NCBI RefSeq assembly: GCF_024172165.1
Contig: NZ_JAMZEB010000002.1
Coordinates: 4,051,501-4,115,500 of the forward strand
Reading direction: 5' to 3'
Source of the DNA: Nonomuraea thailandensis
Lineage (GTDB): Bacteria > Actinomycetota > Actinomycetes > Streptosporangiales > Streptosporangiaceae
DNA length: 64,000 nucleotides
In this document: piece by piece, positions 17,588 through 25,060 of the stretch
Layout: each line of letters starts with the position of its first letter
Numbering within the stretch: the stretch's first letter is position 1
Made by a program: the position numbers and the translations under genes
The notes under the pieces: model-generated
What the model was told of the DNA's origin: nothing
Databases searched by the model: none
Seen by the model: the letters and a program-made list of their open reading frames with translations, nothing else

Positions 17588-17619
17588 AATTCGTGAGACG
17601 AACTAACTCCGTGAGTTAG
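17588..17619. promoter_or_regulatory. MarR operator copy and adjacent palindrome
   Basis: AATTCGT-GAG-ACGAACT (17588-17604) matches the two sites before the LLM gene with one mismatch between the half-sites. Immediately next to it CTAACTC-CGT-GAGTTAG (17603-17619) is a perfect but different 7-3-7 palindrome. They lie in the divergent gap between marR and the 17647 gene. Confidence 0.65.
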
Positions 17620-17646
17620 ACTCGTGGCCTGCCGGAGGGAGGACGC

Positions 17647-18009
17647 GTGACAGTGGCACGAGTGCTGGTGATCGGCCTCGATCCTGCCGGGATCGAGGGC
17701 TGGGACCCCGCGCCGGTCCAGGCGGCGATCGCCCGCGGGCGGGCCCGCTTCGACGACCTCGGCCTCGAGGCCGACTGGTGCCTGGTGACGCCCGGAGACG
17801 ACCCGGAGGCGGCCGTCGTGGCGGCCCTGACCCGCGCGGAGCACGGCTGCGTGGTGATCGGGGGCGGCATCCGCACCTTCGAGCCGCTGCTCGACCTTTT
17901 CGAGAGGGTGGTCAACCTGGTGCGGGTGCATGCGCCGGGCGCCGCCATCGCCTTCAACAGCACCCCCGAGGACTGCGCGGACGCGGCACTACGGTGGCTG
18001 CGCCCGTAG
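17647..18009 (+). CDS. Small Rossmann-like hypothetical protein
   Basis: 120 aa from a GTG with a very strong GGAGGGAGG ribosome site. It begins ARVLVIGLDPAGIEGWDP and contains CVVIGGGIRTFEPLLDLFERVVNLVRVHAP, an alternating strand-helix pattern with a glycine-rich turn. Similar short cytoplasmic proteins occur next to MarR genes in actinobacteria; no function is established as far as I know. It is divergent from marR across the operator region and may belong to the same regulon. Confidence 0.8.
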   Translation: MTVARVLVIGLDPAGIEGWDPAPVQAAIARGRARFDDLGLEADWCLVTPGDDPEAAVVAALTRAEHGCVVIGGGIRTFEPLLDLFERVVNLVRVHAPGAAIAFNSTPEDCADAALRWLRP

Positions 18010-18012
18010 ACC

Positions 18013-18726
18013 TCAGCCGAACAGGCCGCCCGTGACCATGAACCGGGGAGAGCGGGAACGGTTGGCCGCCGGGGCGTGCAACAGGTGGGGGTGCAGGAAG
18101 ACCACGTCCCCCGGCTCCCCCGTGAGCTCCACCACCTTGGCCCCCGTGGCCCGCCGGAGGTCCCGGAGCCGGGGGCGCGGGCCGAGGATCGCGTCGCGGA
18201 CGGTGGCCGAGCGTCCCGGCTCGGCCTCACCGGCCTGCCGCAGGAACGCCGCGACCAGCCGGTGCGAGCCGGCCAGCACCACCGTGCCGCCGCCTCGCGG
18301 GCCGACCGGGGCCAGGTAGCCGAGCCACTTCAGCAGCAGGGTGATGCCGTGCGCGCCCCGTGCGGGGAAGTCGAGGTGCCAGCCGCCGGCCGGCACCTCC
18401 CACCGCCCCGGCGTCGGGAACGTGACCAGCGGGCCGCCCCAGCCCGACGGCCGCGGCCAGTCCCGGCGGCCCAGCAGCGCGCCGATCGCCGCCACGACGG
18501 CGGGCGAGCCCAGCCGGTCGAACACGCCCTGCCTGCTCAGCCCGCCGAGCCCCCGAGGCTCGGCCGGGCTCCAGGTGTCCGGCCGCGCGGGGTCGATGCC
18601 GTGCCCGCGGGCCAGCGCCGACCACACCGCGCGGGTCATGTCCGCCGCCGCGGCAGCGGGGAAGGCGTGGGGCAGGCGGGCGTATCCATGCTCGTCGTAG
18701 TGGGCGCGCAGCGCGTCGAGGTCCAT
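18013..18726 (-). CDS. Phytanoyl-CoA dioxygenase (PhyH)-like Fe(II)/2-oxoglutarate protein
   Basis: 237 aa from ATG 18726 with GGAGG upstream. The N-terminal LRAHYDEHGYARLPHAFPAA is typical of PhyH-like proteins. The iron ligands are visible as WHLDF (His near 116, Asp near 118) and a distal His in VFLHPHLLHA near 212, and the 2-oxoglutarate-binding Arg is probably in ANRSRSPRFMVTG. Members hydroxylate lipids or natural products. It is convergent with the 17647 gene, with only 3 bp between. Substrate unknown. Confidence 0.85.
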   Translation of the reverse strand: MDLDALRAHYDEHGYARLPHAFPAAAAADMTRAVWSALARGHGIDPARPDTWSPAEPRGLGGLSRQGVFDRLGSPAVVAAIGALLGRRDWPRPSGWGGPLVTFPTPGRWEVPAGGWHLDFPARGAHGITLLLKWLGYLAPVGPRGGGTVVLAGSHRLVAAFLRQAGEAEPGRSATVRDAILGPRPRLRDLRRATGAKVVELTGEPGDVVFLHPHLLHAPAANRSRSPRFMVTGGLFG

Positions 18727-18900
18727 CCGGTCGCCTCCCGGGCCGTGACCCCCGAGTGCGGGCAGGCAGGCGCCCACGCCGACTCGACGGTCGGTCGTGG
18801 GCGGGCCGGTGAGCACGCCCTGCGGCGGCGCCCGTAGCCCGGGGCGCCGTCCTCGCTTCACGCTACCGCGCGCACGACCGCACCGGCATCGCGTTCTTCG

Positions 18901-18929
18901 TTGACGCGCCTGCCAGGACGTCCTACGGT
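18901..18929 (+). promoter_or_regulatory. Sigma-70-like promoter
   Basis: TTGACG (18901-18906), 17-base spacer, TACGGT (18924-18929). It lies in the 380-bp gap between the PhyH-like gene and the membrane protein gene, and leads to a GGAGGAG ribosome site and ATG at 18950. Confidence 0.55.
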
Positions 18930-18949
18930 CGGCGGCGGCAGGAGGAGCG

Positions 18950-19049
18950 ATGCAATGGCGTGACCTGCCGGCCGACCCCATCTGGGGCTTCCGCGCCGGC
19001 GACCTGGCCAGGCGGGACTTCTCCCAGAGCTGCTTCGACGTCCAGGGAC
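18950..19049 (+). pseudogene. Possible 5' remnant of a lost gene
   Basis: An ATG at 18950 has a strong GGAGGAG site and an upstream promoter. The first 33 codons (starting MQWRDLPADPIWGFRAGDLA) show strong GC bias at codon position 3 typical of real genes here. After about 19049 the bias collapses and the frame runs, shadow-like, into the membrane protein gene. This looks like the start of a gene whose remainder has been deleted. No family is recognised. The rest of 18727-19106 holds nothing else that I can see. Confidence 0.35.
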
Positions 19050-19106
19050 ACCGAGCCGTTTCCTATCGTGTAACGTCGTTTCCAATTCCGCTGGGAAGGG
19101 GCGTTC

Positions 19107-19814
19107 ATGGGACCTCATCCGCACGGCTGGTGGATCGTCCTTCACCTGGTGCTGTTCGTCTTCTGGCTCGGCGGCGACCTGGGGGTGTTCCACTCCAGCA
19201 GGCACGTCCTCGACCCGGCGGCGACGCCCCAGGCGCGGGCCACCGCGTTACGGATCATGAGCGGCCTCGACCTCGCGCCGAAGATCTGCCTGGTGCTCTT
19301 CCTGCCCAGCGGGGTCACGCTGATGGCGATGGAGCCGCACGGGGCCGAGCTGTTCGGGGTGCGGCTGTTCCCGCTCTGGTCGGTGCTGCTGGTGTGGGCG
19401 TTCGCGCTGGGGTGGCTGGCGCTGACGGTGGCCGACCACCGCACCCATGGGCGTTTCCCGCTGGTGCGGCGGGCCGACTGGGCGATCAGGCTGACCCTCG
19501 TCGCCGTGATCGCCGGCAGCGCGGCCTACACGATGTTCGCCGAGCACCCGTTCGGCGTGGACACCGGCCCGCGCTGGCTGGGGGCCAAGCTGGCGCTGTA
19601 CGCCCTGGCCATCGCGGCGGGGCTGGGCATCCGGCTCAGGCTGCGCGCGTTCGGGCCCGCCTTCGGGGCGCTGACCGCGTCCGGTTCGACGCCCGAGGTG
19701 GAACGGGCGCTGCGCCGCTCGGTCGACGGCTGCCTGCCCTTCGTCTGGACGATCTGGGCCTGCGTCCTGGGCGCCGCCGTGCTGGGGGTGCTCAAACCGG
19801 GCGCGACCCTGTGA
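19107..19814 (+). CDS. Integral membrane protein of unknown function (CopD-like layout)
   Basis: 235 aa with six likely membrane spans, for example WIVLHLVLFVFWLGGDLG near residue 10, ICLVLFLPSGVTLMAME near 60, SVLLVWAFALGWLALTV near 92 and VWTIWACVLGAAVLGVL near the end. The first span with a conserved His and GGDLGVF resembles DUF2269/CopD-like membrane proteins. A GGGAAGGGG ribosome site precedes the ATG. It stands just left of the catabolic island and is convergent with the first IclR gene. Function unknown. Confidence 0.75.
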   Translation: MGPHPHGWWIVLHLVLFVFWLGGDLGVFHSSRHVLDPAATPQARATALRIMSGLDLAPKICLVLFLPSGVTLMAMEPHGAELFGVRLFPLWSVLLVWAFALGWLALTVADHRTHGRFPLVRRADWAIRLTLVAVIAGSAAYTMFAEHPFGVDTGPRWLGAKLALYALAIAAGLGIRLRLRAFGPAFGALTASGSTPEVERALRRSVDGCLPFVWTIWACVLGAAVLGVLKPGATL

Positions 19815-19896
19815 GCCGGGACGCGGCCGGGCGCGGTGAGGCCGGGCGCGGTGAGGTCCGATGCGGCCGGGGTGGCGGTGGCGCGGGCGCAGTGGA

Positions 19897-20685
19897 TCAG
19901 CCGTGGTGGCCGAGCCGGGCGGACAGGCGGGCGGCGGTCTCCAGGAGCGGGCGCGCGGCCTCCTGCAGGCGCGGCTTGAAGCGGGTGGCCGGGCCCGCGA
20001 CGCTCACGGCCGCGATCACCAGGCCGTCGTGGTCGAAGATCGGCGCGGCGACGGAGGCAGCGCCCTCCTGGCGCTCGCCGAGCGAGGTGGCGTACCCCCG
20101 GCGCCGGACGGCGGCCAGCTCGGCCTGCAGCTTCCCGGGCTCGGTGATGGTCTTCGGGGTGAGGGCGTCGAGCTCGTGCCTGACCAGGTACGCCTCGATC
20201 TCCTCAGGCCGGAGGAAGGCGAGGATCGCCTTGGACGAGCTGCCCGCGTGCAGCGGGTAGGGGATGCCGAGCGAGACCTCCATGCGCAGCTCCTGGGCGG
20301 GCACGGCCTGATCGACGTAGAGGCGGGTGTCGCCGCGCCGTACGGACAGGGTGGCCGTCTCCTCCGTCTGCTGCGACAGGCGGCGCAGCTCGGGGCCGGC
20401 CATGGCGCGCAGGTCGGTGCGGGCCATGTAGGCGCGGCCGAGCGCGATGGCCGCGTGACCGAGGGAGTAGCGCCGGGTGACGGGGTCGAGCGCGATGAGC
20501 TCACGGCTGCGCAGGGCCGTGAGGATGCGGTGCACGGCGGCCTTGGTCAGGTCGAGCTCCGTGGCGATCTCGGTGACGCCCAGGTCGGCACGGCTGCTGC
20601 GGCCGAACAGCAGCAGGACGTCCATCGCCCGCTCCACCGACGCGATGGACCTGCTCTGGCTCTCGGTCTCGGCTTGCGCGCTCAC
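19897..20685 (-). CDS. IclR-family regulator, left boundary of the catabolic island
   Basis: 262 aa from GTG 20685. The winged helix (about residues 20-75) includes SIASVERAMDVLLLFGRSS and TEIATELDLTKAAVHRILTAL; the effector domain (about 85-255) includes the typical GHAAIALGRAYM, LHAGSSSKAILAFL and GEASS-region-like GERQEGAASVAAPIFDHDG. It is divergent from the flavin reductase gene across a 106-bp gap with IclR-type palindromes, one of them 13 bp from its own start, suggesting autoregulation. A close paralogue bounds the island on the right. The effector is presumably the pathway substrate (inference). Confidence 0.93.
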   Translation of the reverse strand: MSAQAETESQSRSIASVERAMDVLLLFGRSSRADLGVTEIATELDLTKAAVHRILTALRSRELIALDPVTRRYSLGHAAIALGRAYMARTDLRAMAGPELRRLSQQTEETATLSVRRGDTRLYVDQAVPAQELRMEVSLGIPYPLHAGSSSKAILAFLRPEEIEAYLVRHELDALTPKTITEPGKLQAELAAVRRRGYATSLGERQEGAASVAAPIFDHDGLVIAAVSVAGPATRFKPRLQEAARPLLETAARLSARLGHHG

Positions 20686-20697
20686 TCGCCCAGTCTA

Positions 20698-20712
20698 TTT
20701 CCGTGAGGGAAA
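20698..20712. promoter_or_regulatory. IclR-type operator TTTCC-N5-GGAAA
   Basis: TTTCC-GTGAG-GGAAA is a perfect inverted repeat 13 bp upstream of the IclR start codon. The half-site recurs near the nitrilase and cyclase promoters. It is a probable autoregulatory site. Confidence 0.6.
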
Positions 20713-20713
20713 C

Positions 20714-20751
20714 GGTGTCACATTGACACCAAACTGAGGACTCGTTACCTT
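20714..20751 (+). promoter_or_regulatory. Promoter of the plus-strand arm with palindromic -35
   Basis: TTGACA (20723-20728), 17-base spacer, TACCTT (20746-20751) is a near-consensus promoter for the gene at 20792. The -35 box is embedded in the perfect palindrome GGTGTCA-CAT-TGACACC (20714-20730), a candidate operator for a second regulator. Confidence 0.65.
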
Positions 20752-20765
20752 CAGCGTTACGGCGT

Positions 20766-20779
20766 TTCCTCTGTTGGAA
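20766..20779. promoter_or_regulatory. IclR-type half-site pair TTCC-N6-GGAA
   Basis: TTCC-TCTGTT-GGAA lies downstream of the -10 box and upstream of the ribosome site of the 20792 gene, the position expected for a repressor site. The GTTGGAACAGC context resembles GTGTGGAACAGC at 57381. Confidence 0.5.
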
Positions 20780-20791
20780 CAGCGAGGAGCA

Positions 20792-22354
20792 GTGGCGACT
20801 GACGGCGAGGCCTTCCGCGCGGTCATGGCGCAGTGGCCGAGCGGCGTGGTGATCGTGACCACCGGAGCCGGTGACCGCCGGCACGGGATGACGGCGAGCG
20901 CCTTCTCCAGCGTGAGCCTGGACCCGCCGATGGTGCTCGTCTGCCTGGCGCGCGGCACCAGGACCCACGACCTCGTGACCCGGAACGGCACGTTCGCGGT
21001 CAGCATCCTCGGCAAGGACCAGGCGGTGCTCGGCAGCCGGTTCGCCGGGCGGGACACCGACCGGTTCTCCGGAGCCGCCTGGCAGCCGGGGCGGACCGGG
21101 TCGCCCGTGCTGGCCGACGCCGTCGGGTGGCTGGACTGCCGGGTCGCGCACGCGTACCCGGGAGGTGATCACACGATCTTCGTCGGTTCGGTGGTCGCCG
21201 CCGCGACGCCTCGGCGGGTGCCGCCCGTGCTGTTCCACTCGCGGGCCTGGAGCCAGCTCGCCGACCCGCTGCCCGAGCGGATCTCGGTCGCCGACACGGG
21301 GCTGCTCGCCGTCCTGCGCGCCCGCGGGGTCCCCGCGCCGCGGGCGGCCGCGCTGGCGCGGCGGCTGCGCGCCGCCGGTGTCCGCGTCCGGCTCCTCGAC
21401 CTGTACGGCGGCGCGCCCTCGCCCGGAGACCTCGACCCCGCCACCGCGTCCGCCCTGATCACCCGTCCCGAGCAGGTCACGGCCGTGGCCGCGGCGGGCG
21501 CGGGGGTGGTGGAGTTCCGGGCCTGCGCCCCTCCGCCGCGGCACCGGCCCGACACGGCCCGACCCCGAACGGCCGCCGGAACGGGCGCGGGCGGACGGCC
21601 ACAAGCGAGCCCGGGGCCGGACGCGCAGGCGGGGATCCAGGCGGGGGTGCGGGCGGAGGAGTGTGGCGCGCTGGTGCGGGCGGCGCGGCGGGCCGGGATG
21701 ACGGTGGTCGGGCGGCTGCCCGACGCGTTCGCCGCGGGCCGCGAGGAGTACGTGGTGGCGGAGGTCGCGCGCCTGGCCGGGCTCGGGTGCGACGAGGTCG
21801 CGCTGGAGGAGGGCGCCTCCCCCGCCACGCCGCTCCGGCTTCGGCACCTCCTGCAGGAGGCGGCCGTCGCGGCAGGGGACGCCGCGCTCCGCGTCGGACT
21901 GCGGGAGCGGCACGGCATCGGCCTGGTCAACGCGCTGGTGGCGATGAAGAGCGGGGTGTGGCGGTTCGACACCACGCTGGGCGGCGTGGACGGGGCGCTG
22001 CCGGCCGAGGACGTCCTGCTCCTGGCCGGGGAGCTGGAGGTGGCCGGCGCCGCGGACCGGGCGGCCCTGGTCGCGGGCGCGGCGGAGCTGGAGCGTTCCT
22101 GGGGCTCGGCATCGCCGGGACGGGCCCGCCGCGCGTCCGAGACGGACTCATGGACGGACCTTCCGGGCGTCCGGGACGGTTCCGCGGACGGACCCGCCGG
22201 GCATCCGGGACGGCCCGCGGACGCGACCGTCGAGCGTCCGGGACGGATCACAGACAGGGCCGACGAGCGTCCGGACCGGCCCGCGGACAGGGCCGACGAT
22301 CGTTCGGGACAGAACCATCGATTCGCGGACCGAGCGCACAGACCGCACTTCTAA
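20792..22354 (+). CDS. Flavin reductase fused to a degenerate HMG-CoA-lyase-like barrel
   Basis: 520 aa from GTG 20792 (GAGGAG upstream). Residues about 1-165 are an HpaC/HsaB-type flavin reductase (FRAVMAQWPSGVVIVTT, TASAFSSVSLDPPMVLVCLA), which supplies reduced FMN/FAD to a partner oxygenase. Residues about 170-450 resemble a DRE-TIM metallolyase: CDEVALEEGASPATPLRLRH and GLVNALVAMKSGVWRFDTT align in pattern with HMG-CoA lyase. But the GPRDGLQ aspartate, the HxH metal ligands and the catalytic Cys loop are missing, so the barrel is probably non-catalytic. The last 70 residues are a repetitive charged tail. It is 9 bp from the flavoprotein gene at 22364, its likely partner. Confidence 0.82.
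   Translation: MATDGEAFRAVMAQWPSGVVIVTTGAGDRRHGMTASAFSSVSLDPPMVLVCLARGTRTHDLVTRNGTFAVSILGKDQAVLGSRFAGRDTDRFSGAAWQPGRTGSPVLADAVGWLDCRVAHAYPGGDHTIFVGSVVAAATPRRVPPVLFHSRAWSQLADPLPERISVADTGLLAVLRARGVPAPRAAALARRLRAAGVRVRLLDLYGGAPSPGDLDPATASALITRPEQVTAVAAAGAGVVEFRACAPPPRHRPDTARPRTAAGTGAGGRPQASPGPDAQAGIQAGVRAEECGALVRAARRAGMTVVGRLPDAFAAGREEYVVAEVARLAGLGCDEVALEEGASPATPLRLRHLLQEAAVAAGDAALRVGLRERHGIGLVNALVAMKSGVWRFDTTLGGVDGALPAEDVLLLAGELEVAGAADRAALVAGAAELERSWGSASPGRARRASETDSWTDLPGVRDGSADGPAGHPGRPADATVERPGRITDRADERPDRPADRADDRSGQNHRFADRAHRPHF
22141..22320. repeat. Degenerate in-frame repeats encoding the fusion protein's tail
   Basis: GTCCGGGACGG-like and GCGGACAGGGCCGAC-like segments recur about every 30-36 bp, coding for repeated Arg/Pro/Asp/Gly-rich stretches at the C-terminus of the 20792 product. 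Confidence 0.55.
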
Positions 22355-22363
22355 GGGGAGAAC

Positions 22364-23641
22364 GTGACCGACAGGCTGACGGGTGAACGGCTCGTCGACG
22401 ACATGACCGAGGCCGAACGTGACCGGGCCCAGCGCGTGGAGTCGGTGCTCCCCGCGCTGCGCGCCGCCGCCGCCAAGGCCGACGAACAGGCCCGCTTCCC
22501 CGTCGAGCACGTGGCGCTGCTGCGGGAGGCCGGGCTGCTCGGGCTGGTGGTGCCGCAGGAGCACGGCGGCCTCGGCGGCACGCTGCGCGACCTGGCGGCG
22601 GCCACGTACGCCATGGGCACCGCCTGCCCGTCCACCGCGCTGGCCTACTTCTTCCACAACACCAGCGCCTCGCGCGGGCTGCTCCCGCTGGAGGCGGTCG
22701 AGGCGGGCCTGTTCACCGACGCGGAGATCCCGGCCGTCCGGGCGTTCGCCGGGAAGCTGCTGAAGAGGATGGCCTCGGGCGTGTGGCTGGCCAACTTCGC
22801 CTCCGAGTCCGTCAAGAGCGCCGCCGCCAACATCACGATCGCCACCACGGCCCGCCGCACGGCGGGCGGCTGGATCCTCGACGGCGAGAAGTCCTTCGGC
22901 TGCGCGACCGGGGTGGCCGACTACTACCTGACCACGGCCAGGCTGGAGGGCCACGACAACGCCGAGGGGCTGGCGACGTTCTTCGTGCCGCGCGACGCTC
23001 CCGGCGTGTCCGTGCGGGCTCCGTGGGACGGCCTCGGGATGCGCGCCACCGCCAACAACGGCATCCGGCTGGAGGAGGTGTTCGTCGCGGAGGACGAGGC
23101 CCTCACCGTCCCGGGGGCGTTCACCCGGATGTTGCGGATGAGCCGCGGCAGCTTCGTCGGCAACCAGCTCGCCATCGCGGCCGTCTACACCGGCTGCGCG
23201 CAGAACGTCTACGACGTCGTCATCGAGCAGCTCACCAGGAAGACCTTCGCCGACACCGGGCGGCCGATCGCCTCCTCCCCCATGCACCAGCAGCTCATCG
23301 GCGAGATGACCGTCCAGCTGGAGACCGCCTACCTGTGGTTGCGCAGGCAGCTGCTGCTGGAGACGGCGCAGCCGCCGCTGCGGCCCAAGGAGGAGGTGTT
23401 CCTGCAGTGGCGGCTGGGCAAGGGGTCGGTGACGGAGTGCTGCTTCCAGGTGGCGCTGGGCGCGTTCAAGGCGTCGGGCACGTCCGGCGCGATGATGGGC
23501 GGCGTCGTCGGGCGGGCGCTGCGTGACCTGGCGATGGGGCTGGTGATGACCTTCCCCGCCGAGCGCGGCAGGCTGGAGGTCGCCCAGCTCGTCACCCAGG
23601 CCAAGGAGAACGAGCTGTTCGCCGTGGCGGACCGGCCATGA
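22364..23641 (+). CDS. Acyl-CoA dehydrogenase-family flavoprotein, possible group D monooxygenase
   Basis: 425 aa from GTG 22364 with AAGGGGAG upstream. The three-domain acyl-CoA dehydrogenase fold is clear: VALLREAGLLGLVVPQEHGG, TARRTAGGWILDGEKSFGCATG, GLGMRATANNGIRLEEVFV and C-terminal LGAFKASGTSGAMMGG. The usual catalytic Glu near the C-terminal third is not obvious. With a flavin reductase encoded immediately upstream, an oxygenase role of the HsaA/DszC type is as likely as acyl-CoA oxidation. It overlaps the next aldehyde dehydrogenase gene by 4 bp (ATGA). Confidence 0.88.
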   Translation: MTDRLTGERLVDDMTEAERDRAQRVESVLPALRAAAAKADEQARFPVEHVALLREAGLLGLVVPQEHGGLGGTLRDLAAATYAMGTACPSTALAYFFHNTSASRGLLPLEAVEAGLFTDAEIPAVRAFAGKLLKRMASGVWLANFASESVKSAAANITIATTARRTAGGWILDGEKSFGCATGVADYYLTTARLEGHDNAEGLATFFVPRDAPGVSVRAPWDGLGMRATANNGIRLEEVFVAEDEALTVPGAFTRMLRMSRGSFVGNQLAIAAVYTGCAQNVYDVVIEQLTRKTFADTGRPIASSPMHQQLIGEMTVQLETAYLWLRRQLLLETAQPPLRPKEEVFLQWRLGKGSVTECCFQVALGAFKASGTSGAMMGGVVGRALRDLAMGLVMTFPAERGRLEVAQLVTQAKENELFAVADRP

Positions 23642-25029
23642 TCACGCCGCGGACCCGCGACCTGGTGGACGGGGTGTGGACGGACTGCGCGGACGACCTG
23701 GGCTTCGACCTGGAGGACCCGGGCACGGGCGAGCCCCGGGGGCGGGCGCTCGGCTCGTCGCCGGATCGGGTCGAGGAGGCGCTGGCCGCCGCCGGGCGGG
23801 TGGCGCTGCCGTGGGCGGAGGCCGGGCGGCGGGCCGAGGTGCTGGAGGAGGCGGCGCGGGCGCTGGCCGGGCGGGCCGGGGAGATCGCCCGGCTGGAGTC
23901 GTTCGCGACCGGGGTGCCGATCCGGCAGACCGTCTCGCTGGGCGCGATCGTCCATGGGGCGTTCGCGCTGGCCGCCGCGCAGGTGCGGGCGGGGCTGCTG
24001 CTGTCGGTGCGGGACGGGGTCGAGGTGCACCGGCTGCCATGGGGGCCCGCGTTGTGCCTGGTGCCGTGGAACGCGCCCGCGCCGATGGTCGCGCACAAGG
24101 CCGCCAGCGCGCTCGCGGCGGGCTGCCCGGTGATCGTCAAGGTGAGCGAGTACGCCCCGCACGGCACCCAGGTGCTGGCCGAGGTCCTGCACGAGGTGCT
24201 GCCACCCGGGGTCTTCCAGCTCGTCCACGGCGGGCCGCGCACCGGCGCGCTGCTGGCCGGGGACGCGAGGATCGGCGCGGTGTCGTTCACGGGCGGCCTG
24301 GCGGGCGGGCGGTCGGTCGCCGCGGCCTGCGCCGCGGGCCTGCGCCCCGCCCAGCTCGAACTGGGCGGCAACAATCCCCTGGTCGTGATGCCGGACGCGG
24401 CGACAGAGGCGGCCGCGCGGTCCGCCGCCGAGCTGCTGACCACGCTCAACGGGCAGTGGTGCAGGGCGCTGGGCAGGCTGATCGTGCCGCGCGGGCGGCT
24501 CGGCGAGCTGGTTGAGGCCACCGGGGAGCGGCTGGCGGCGCTGCGGGCGGGCGATCCGCTCTCGGAGGAGACGCAGTTCGGGCCGCTGGTGCACTCCGCT
24601 CATGTGCGACGGGTCCGGGAGGCGGTGGCCGCGGCGGGAGGGCGGGCGACGGCGTACGGGAACGTGCCGGACAAGGGGAACTTCGTGCCGCCGACGCTGA
24701 TCACCGGGGCGGATCTGGCCGGCGAGGTGTTCGGGCCGGTGGCGGCCGTGGTGCCGTACGACACGGTGGAGGAGGCGGTGGCGCTGGCCAACGCCTCGCG
24801 CTACGGGCTGGAGGGATACGTGGTGGGCGCGGACGAGGAGCGGGCGCTGGCGCTGGCCCGGCGGGTCAGGGCGGGTGAGGTGAAGGTCAACGGCTCCAGC
24901 GTGATGAGCCTGCACCTGTTCACGCCGCGGCCCGCCTGGGGGTTGTCGGGGCTGGGCGAGGAGGGCACGGCGGAGACCGTCCTGTTCTTCACGGGGGCAC
25001 GGGTGGTGGGCGTGGAGCGGGCGCCGTGA
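23638..25029 (+). CDS. NAD(P)-dependent aldehyde dehydrogenase 1
   Basis: 463 aa. Oxidises an aldehyde to an acid in the cytoplasm. The catalytic Cys275 is in GQWCRALGR and the general base Glu241 in LELGGNNPL; the substrate/cofactor region WNAPAPMVAHKAASALAAGC and the C-terminal EVFGPVAAVVPYD are typical. It starts inside the stop of the flavoprotein gene (ATGA) and is followed after 31 bp by the FAD monooxygenase, so it belongs to the same operon. A substrate released by the upstream oxygenase pair is plausible but unproven. Confidence 0.92.
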   Translation: MITPRTRDLVDGVWTDCADDLGFDLEDPGTGEPRGRALGSSPDRVEEALAAAGRVALPWAEAGRRAEVLEEAARALAGRAGEIARLESFATGVPIRQTVSLGAIVHGAFALAAAQVRAGLLLSVRDGVEVHRLPWGPALCLVPWNAPAPMVAHKAASALAAGCPVIVKVSEYAPHGTQVLAEVLHEVLPPGVFQLVHGGPRTGALLAGDARIGAVSFTGGLAGGRSVAAACAAGLRPAQLELGGNNPLVVMPDAATEAAARSAAELLTTLNGQWCRALGRLIVPRGRLGELVEATGERLAALRAGDPLSEETQFGPLVHSAHVRRVREAVAAAGGRATAYGNVPDKGNFVPPTLITGADLAGEVFGPVAAVVPYDTVEEAVALANASRYGLEGYVVGADEERALALARRVRAGEVKVNGSSVMSLHLFTPRPAWGLSGLGEEGTAETVLFFTGARVVGVERAP

Positions 25030-25060
25030 GGCGGATGCGGCGGCCGGCGGAGGCGGAGCT

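Noticed and set aside
18950..19000. MQWRDLP resembles the start of IS5-type transposases
   Set aside because: The resemblance is only a few residues; no further transposase motif, terminal repeat or target duplication was found.
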